A stretch of 64,000 bases of DNA from Salvator merianae (lineage: Eukaryota; Chordata; Lepidosauria; Squamata; Teiidae): positions 50,505,479 through 50,569,478 of the forward strand of contig QVOM02000025.1 of the NCBI GenBank assembly GCA_003586115.2, read 5' to 3'. The notes under the pieces were generated by a model. The model was not told the DNA's origin and did not search any database. It saw only the letters and a program-made list of their open reading frames with translations. Shown one piece after another: positions 57,509-64,000 of the stretch (the first letter of the stretch is position 1; every line of letters begins with the position of its first letter). The position numbers were made by a program, and so were the translations under genes.

Positions 57509-59587
57509 AAAGCAGCTTGGATGTACCAAAGATTTTCAGCAAACCTGTTTAATTCATGTCTATGAAACACTATTAATAAAACTGTGAAGCAGGGTGCAGT
57601 CATTGGGATAGATGAGTGCCTTGTTCATCACATCATCAGGCACTTCCGCACTCCAAAATGGAGTTGTGGAAGTGTCCTTTGATATTTCAATGAAGAGACT
57701 TTAACCAAGGTGCCTGCTCTCAAACCCTTTCCCCTTAGGGGGTAAAGACACACCCTAGATCACTTCTTTGTGACATTACATAATAGTATTGTGCAGAGGA
57801 AACGTGAGCTGTGTCATAGTACAATTGAATGATGATTTTTTTTAGAGGATGGCAGAAATTATTTTATTTCTGGATTGATTTAGGTAACTTCACATAATAA
57901 AATTTCAACTATAAAATAGCTTTCACCATCCTAGTACCCTCTACAGATGTTTTTGGCCTAAATCTCCCATCAGTTTCATCCAGCATGGCATTTTAATTCA
58001 AGATGTCTAGAGGACAGCAGGGTGTTGAGGATGGCTATAAAAGAATAATAATGTGTCTCTCTTAAGAGGAAATGGTTGTCAGAAGAGCCTCTGATACGCT
58101 TCAGTTCGTGTATTTTGCATTTATTTGAGTTGAAAGTCTGCAGGATTCACTGTTCCAAAAATGTGATTAATTTATAGGTTTTACTGGGGAAATAAGTTAT
58201 GTTTGTGGGTTGAGGATAAAACAGGGAGAGAGAGAGTGATATTGAATGAGTGAGGAAGAAAGATAGAATGAGAGAGAGAGAACATCCCTTAGAACTGGGC
58301 CCATGGGAGAAGCCAGCTTTGAAAATAAGGTTTATGAATGAGGCAAATAGCTGCTTCAGATTCTAGGCTCAGCTCTGAGAGTGAAAGTAATTACTGGGTT
58401 GTGATGACAGATGAAAATAAAAGGCTAATGTAAGTGGACAAAGTACACTACACAGCTGCTATGCTTAGCAAATTGACTCATATGACTAGTATCTGTGACA
58501 CCTGGCTTATTTAATTCATCATCTCAAATACAAGAATAATGGCACCACTACCCTCTTCTCCATTGAAAGGGGGGGGGAGTGTTCTAAACTTCAAATATTC
58601 TAAAAGATAATCTATAGAAAAAAGTCACACTTGAAAATAGCCAGTTGTGGTTCATGGATTGAGGTTGCAGTACAGCAGAAGTGGGACACAGGGAAGATAT
58701 AAAATAAGGTCTTGCTTTTGCACAAATAAAAGTGGAACCCAGTTCTGGGTCTAGGGATTCAGGTGAATCAAAGCCAAAGAAAGCAAAAAAATAGGTGCCA
58801 GAATTGGGGTAGGGTGGGGTAGATGTAGAGTGACAGAAATCTAGAGTGAATGTGGGGCAGCATGAGGGGAAAGTCCAACAGTGTGTGTGTGAGGGGGGAT
58901 GCATGGGGGTAAACTTGGCAGTTTGCAAGCCAAAGGATGGGAATGGCATGTAAGGCACCAGTGGTTGCTATGGGTAGGGCAAAGGGAAGCGGGGGGGGGG
59001 GGCAGAAGGCTAGGACTAGCATGTGGCAGAGCAGCTGTACTGATCAATAAACCACTGTTCCTACCACTACCTGGTTAAATGAGCTGTGAGAGGCAGCAGC
59101 CATCCAGGAAGACTCCATTGAACCCATCAAAAGCAGAGGAAGAAGAGCAGAGAATGCTTGCTCAGTGTGCAGCCCAGCACAGTTCTGCCAGTACTATTTT
59201 TGTACTGTCTCTTGTGCCAGAACATTTGCTAGTTTGGTCCCTGCCAGGATACTAGTGACATGGAAGCAAAACTGTCAGGATGCCATATTAAAGGAGGATG
59301 GCTTGGGCGCTTTTCCCCTTCCTTTGGCTTGTTGACCTATAAGCCTAATCCTCCTTAGGGAAAATGAGCCATCACTTCCCTGAGAGATGGCACAGAACCT
59401 TGACACCTGACTTAAGGGCCTTGAGCTAAACATAAGGGATGGCACAGAAGGAAGTGTGAAGAGAGGCCTAGAACCTTACTCATTTACTTCTTTCCTAGGG
59501 TTCTGGAAATTTTTCCAGGACTCAACCCAATTGTTTGTCATGCAGTCCTGAGCCTTGATGTCCTAAGACAGTGATCTAGTTGTTTCA
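57509..59587. other. Unassigned sequence
   Basis: Contains G-runs at 58569-58577 and 58990-59001 and GA-rich tracts near 58225-58285. The minus-strand frames at 58584-59047 are proline/histidine-rich from low-complexity G/T-rich sequence and lack domains. No gene was called. Confidence 0.4.
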
Positions 59588-59662
59588 TTTTTTTTTTTTT
59601 TTTTTTTTTTGGAGCTGGTCCTCTCATCATCACTACCACCACCACCATCATCATCATCACCA
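59588..59662. repeat. T-run followed by (CAT/CAC)n
   Basis: A 23-base T-run at 59588-59610, then ATC/ACC trinucleotides at about 59624-59662. Confidence 0.9.
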
Positions 59663-61157
59663 AGAAACACCATCTCTTTTTATGCCAGAGAAAATACTGT
59701 GGTATAAGTATAGTTTATTAAAACCTTACTTTTGGCACCTAAAGTGGGCCTGATGTTACTGTTAATGTCATGTAAAACACCCAAACATATTAAGGCTTCC
59801 TATGCCTCCAAATCAAATCAGTTCCCCAAATTATACAGATGTAAGAACTGCTGTGTTTAAAAAATAATATACCAACAGGGAAACGTAACATGCATCTCAA
59901 AGTTGTGGAAGTGATGAGCGTAGAAAAGATAACTCCTTGCTTTGTTATAGCTACTACTCCTTTTTTCTTATATTTGTTATGTAAAAAAAAAAAAAAAAAA
60001 AAGAAGAGCAACAAAACAAGAAAAATCAACAGCCGTGCATTGTAGCACTTGCATGTTTTACTAATTTCAGTCACTTGCTGTTATGAATGTTGTGATAACT
60101 TGCAGTGCCAGTGTTCTTTCAGCTTGAATGCATTTTGATAACCCTGTCAAGACTCCGATTTAACAAGCCTATCAAATCTCATTAAAATCCTTGTTGTGCC
60201 CAGTTTATATGCCAATAATGTGTCTATGGATCACATCTGCAATGGACCATTAACTATATTTCTGATTGTGTATGTCATGTGCACCGTTGTTAATCTGCCT
60301 TTTATTTCTTTTTTCCTTCTCTTTGACTTGTGGTGCTTTAATTAGGGGGTGGAAGACATTTCCATTTATCTAAAATTTGGCTGTCAGGTGTTTAAATAGA
60401 TCCCCCAATTTTCACAAGATTCATAACTGATAGCAAAATAATACCAGATCCAGATACAGTCAAATCAATTGGAATATGTATATTAAAACTAGTTAGGTTT
60501 TCTGTGATGCTGATCACTACTAAATCTTAAGCTATAACCAGTGGTTTGGTCTTTCAAGGTACAAATATTTCTGCAGGATTGATGTTTGTGGAGTTTTCTG
60601 ACGTTCATGCTGCATACAAATTTGCATCATTGGGCAAGACAAAACTGGGACAGATATAATGAAAATCGTACTGGAGGAAAGTCTGGGGAACACATTAGCA
60701 GACTGCTGGAATGGGACCATCAGCTAGACTGAGAACTTTTAAGCTAGCCCTTGTCCAGCCTTAAACTGTATGACCCAGAAATTAACAGAAGACATGTTTG
60801 CACATCTGGAATAAAAGAGGCAGGGAGAGGAATCAGTTGCTTTATTTCTGCATGACATGCTATTTTTAAGTACCACCACAACAAAGGTGGCTATTAGTTA
60901 TACAGTGCTGTTGAACTGCTCTTCTTCAACATTTACCTTGCTCTTTAGTACAAGGCCCCTGTGTGGATACTTAGTGCAAAGTACAAACTTCACTGTTTGG
61001 AAGACTGACACTGTCTAGTGAGAACTGAGAGTAATAACTTGAAGAAGCCTATAAACAGTCTGTGGTGACATATTGTTCATTTGATTACAATTTACTTCAC
61101 TAATGGTAAATAGCAGCATATTAGCATTTTATTTATAGAGACTGTATCTAATTAGCT
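59663..61157. other. Unassigned sequence; A-run and CNE-like block
   Basis: A-run at 59983-60002. The interval at about 60065-60365 is non-repetitive with evenly mixed composition (TTTGATAACCCTGTCAAG, CCATTAACTATATTTC, GCTTTAATTAGG) and reads like a conserved non-coding element. That is an impression, not a measured conservation. Confidence 0.35.
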
Positions 61158-61340
61158 ATGTGTAGGACCATCCTCATGGTTTCATTACTCTATGTTCTTA
61201 AGCGGGTAGCATACGTGAGGGTCTTCTCTGTGGCGGCCTCCAAGATATGGAATAGCCTCTCTATTGAGGAATATCAGGTATCAGCATTGTACATCTTTCA
61301 GCACCTGGCCAAGACTTTTAAAAATATCTCTAAATGTTAG
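61158..61340 (+). pseudogene. LINE ORF2 C-terminal fragment (L2/Rex1-like)
   Basis: The 60-codon frame reads VRVFSVAASKIWNSLSIEEYQ and later FQHLAKTFKN, the same 'FSVAAP-x-LWN-x-LP ... F-x3-LK' C-terminal pattern as at 53691-53879. The fragment is short and isolated, with no RT motifs or clear tail, and is inactive. Confidence 0.55.
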
Positions 61341-62857
61341 CCTGCAGTTTCAGGGGTGTTCAGGTGAAAATCAAGAAACAAAAGCATCAAAGCAAATGTA
61401 TAATTTCATTTTGTTTATATAAATTAAATAAGTGTAATTGGGGGACCTTCAGCTGGATCCTGAAATGTACACACTGTACTTTTAAGGAATGTTAGATTTA
61501 AGGGATATTACATTATCTCTCATTACTGAGATTATATTAGACATAATTGAAAGGCAGGTATCATGTCCATATTGTAGAGTTCCTCTTAGCAAATGGAAAG
61601 CAATCAGTTCTTGGTAGTGAAAATGAGAAACCTATCTTAAAAATGTATCCATGTTGGCAAAATGTAATTCAAACTTAATATTTTCCCATCATCAAACTAC
61701 AATAGTTTCATATTAAGAGATTGTAAATTTCTCTGATGCAAATGCATGGTGTGTTTTTTTCTCCCAGATGCCTTTTATCTGCCACCTAGTGGAACATTTA
61801 TTTCTGCCATGATTTAACTTTTCAGTCATTTGCCATATATATCAAGTCATCTAACATATATATCAAATAGCTAGGGACTCAGTTATAACCAATAATGAAC
61901 ATTGAAAACTCTATATGTGTTGGAATGTAATGAGCTGTGTTTCAGTATCATGAGAAGTATGCATGACAATGTTGTATTAAAAAAGAGAGATTGCTATCTA
62001 AGTATCAGATGAAATAAATGTAAGGCATATTCCTTCCCACTTGCCAAAACCCCACTTTAGAATATTTAATTTGTTACGCAAACAATTCAGTTAAAGAAAA
62101 CTGCTGAGATTTAATAACTATCTTCCATAATGATCATAATATTGTGAGATCTAAAATCTTTCTTCTCATTGCCAACTTCTAAATTTTATTTCATCCTACT
62201 AGCTCACTAATTTGCAAGCTATAAAGAAGGGTCACAAAACAGTAGATTTAATTATTAATTTTGAAAAACTGAGAATACTTTTTTTTGTAACTATACAATT
62301 GATAATTTAACATTTGAGAATGTGTTATACAACCATAATTCTGCTTGAACCCAGTCCTCCTGCATGGATACCCAATCTCCCTCTTCCACCATACAAAAAC
62401 AAAACAAAACAAAGAACTATATTGCCTCAAGTTTCAGAAAGCAGGTATGTCCTACTTGCAGAGAATCAGAATACTTATTTTCATTTATATCCAGCATCGA
62501 AGCTCCCTATAGGATCATTCACCATGAGGATACAATAATGGACTAAATGTGCCTTATCAGCAGCCTGATGTCATTTCCTGCCTGGATTCTGTCAGCAAAT
62601 AACTAGACCTTGTATGTCAGTAGGCTGTTCATACTTTTCAGAATAACTTTGTTACTGACTCTTCATGGAACAGGAATTAAACAAATAGTGCAAGTATCAT
62701 TAACCAGATCACTTGATCAGATTAAGATGATAACAGTGGTGTGAGAGTACTTGGACAGTTAGTGGTACTCTTTGGGAAGCACAGTACCATGCCATGACTA
62801 CACCTAGGGTAATATGTTCAACTTTGGTTGCTATCCCTAAAAAGTTAATTAAGTTCA
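61341..62857. other. Unassigned AT-rich sequence
   Basis: No gene or repeat was recognised. Confidence 0.5.
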
Positions 62858-64000
62858 GAAGAAACTAGGGATGTGCACGAAATGAATTTTCTCTGTTCGT
62901 TTCGCAATGCATCAAAACTTCGTTGCTTCGTTTTTGCACGAAAACGGAAGTCGCGAAAATGGTGATTTTCGTTTTCGCAGGGAAAATTTTCGAAAATTTT
63001 CGAAAACCGGAAGTGCAAAATCAATGAAATAAGTAGCGGAAAAAAAACGCCGCATATCCCCCTGCCCTCTCCCTTCTATATTTGACCGTCCACGTTGCTA
63101 ATTTAAGGAGTTGGTTCGTTAAAAGTAAAAATTGCACGAAGCTTACTTTTTACCGGCGGCCGGTTTGTAGCAGGATTCAAAGCAACGAAGGTACGTTTGG
63201 GGTTCCTCACTGCAGATCGAAAGCAAGCGAAAGCAAGCGAAGGAATTTTTTTCGCTTTGATTTTTCGTCATTTTCGATGCCTTTTCGATGCTCATGTCTG
63301 TGCGCGCACACGCGCTAACTTCTGTCCCTTTAACTTATCGGCGCGACTCGTCGCTGTCTGCTGTCCGTGCCGATCGTTTGGGGCACAGAAATTATTACCT
63401 CGCCTACGAGGCGGGCAGGCTTAGTCAGCGACGCACGAAGCAATTGCCTTCAGCTCAACGCGTAATTTAGAATACTGGCGGCAGCCGCAGGATGAAATAA
63501 CTCCCTACTTCCGAGCAGCAGCGAAATGACGCCTCGTCTTGCCCTCCCTTCCTACTTCCAAGCAGCAGCAAAATGACGCCTTGTCTTGCCCTCCGTTTCA
63601 AAAAGCAGAACTATATACCACCATCAAAGACGTTTTATTAACTCCTAGCCATCTGAGTTTCTCATCCTCATGTGGTGCGGTCGCTGCGAGGCAGGCGAAG
63701 AGTTAAAAAAATACCGTCTTTCCTAATGTGATGCATTACAATTTCCACCTCTAGAGGCAGAGACTTGAGGCTACGAAGCTACTGAGGTTCGTTGCATCGC
63801 AGTTTTCGCAGCGAAAAAAGACGAAAAATAGCCGTTCGTGGTGAGTAGCGAAGGTCACGAAAATTGACGAAAATCGCCGTGACTTTCGCTATTCGCTTTC
63901 GCGATAGGGAGGGCACTTCGCATTCGATGCGAATGTTGCGAAGCAACGAAATTCGTAGGAAATTTTGTTGCTTCGAAATTTCGTGCACATCCCTAGAAGA
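62858..64000. mobile_element. hAT-like non-autonomous DNA transposon, element C (inverted relative to A)
   Basis: Element 62866-63995 (1130 bp) has the same TAGGGATGTGCACGAAAT ends as element A. Read in reverse complement it matches A's interior along its length: the GAATTTTCTCTGTTCGTTTCG end, the ACCGGCGGCCGGTTTGTAGC block, the CCTCGCCTACGAGGCGGGCA block and the CGAA-dense opposite end. The left flank is GAAGAAAC (62858-62865). The five bases after the right end are GAAGA, where the window stops, consistent with an 8-bp TSD cut by the window edge. It holds two of the ~47-bp units at about 63500-63595, against five in A. No transposase is readable; 60-78 codon frames are chance frames also present in A. 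Confidence 0.85.
63500..63595. repeat. ~47-bp tandem repeat inside element C (two units)
   Basis: Two units of the reverse complement of the element A repeat (GAAATGACGCCTCGTCTTGC core). Confidence 0.75.

Overview
The window looks like AT-rich, non-coding nuclear DNA from a sauropsid, most likely a squamate reptile. It may be a gene desert or one very large intron. No host exon, host promoter, rRNA or functional tRNA could be supported. Almost every interpretable signal is a transposable element or a simple repeat. The host guess rests on CR1-clade LINEs ending in ATTCTATG-type tails, a tRNA-derived SINE, an L1-clade fragment, CpG-rich hAT-like elements and abundant tetranucleotide arrays. 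It is an inference, not a species call.

Layout. 0-10 kb: a ~0.4 kb MITE-like repeat (395-803), a diverged tandem duplication (~1.86-2.24 kb), and two copies of a ~1.3 kb LTR-like repeat in opposite orientation (2739-4063 + and 5831-7184 -). A second MITE-like repeat lies at 9412-9896. 10-26 kb: mostly unique-looking AT-rich sequence, a third MITE-like copy (17680-18137), a decayed CR1-clade reverse-transcriptase fragment (20612-21390) split by a TA array, and a purine tetranucleotide array (23.8-23.97 kb). 26-36 kb: an antisense L1 fragment with a perfect 14-bp target-site duplication (TSD), directly followed by the region carrying hAT-like element A (26963-28232). Two more tetranucleotide arrays and a diverged fourth LTR-like copy follow. 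36-47 kb: a CR1 3' fragment, a fourth MITE-like copy, a 5'-truncated CR1 (41133-43164) and a SINE (43620-43926). 47-54 kb: a third LTR-like copy (47661-48756), then the longest CR1 (48931-53502) with duplicated upstream units, ORF1 and a broken ORF2. 54-64 kb: hAT-like element B with an exact 88-bp tandem array, a long quiet stretch, and hAT-like element C, which reaches almost to the window end.

Nothing here forms a host operon or pathway. The coding content is retrotransposon machinery: an ORF1 with an SGNH/esterase-like domain, and an ORF2 with an APE-type endonuclease followed by a reverse transcriptase. Every copy carries disabling changes, so none can be autonomous as read. The LTR-like, MITE-like and hAT-like repeats encode nothing recognisable and would depend on enzymes made elsewhere.

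I found no convincing new multi-gene system. The observations most worth following are the hAT-like elements with shared ends and different internal tandem arrays, the duplicated unit upstream of the CR1, the missing candidate catalytic histidine and overlapping open frames in that CR1, and the oppositely oriented pair of LTR-like repeats.
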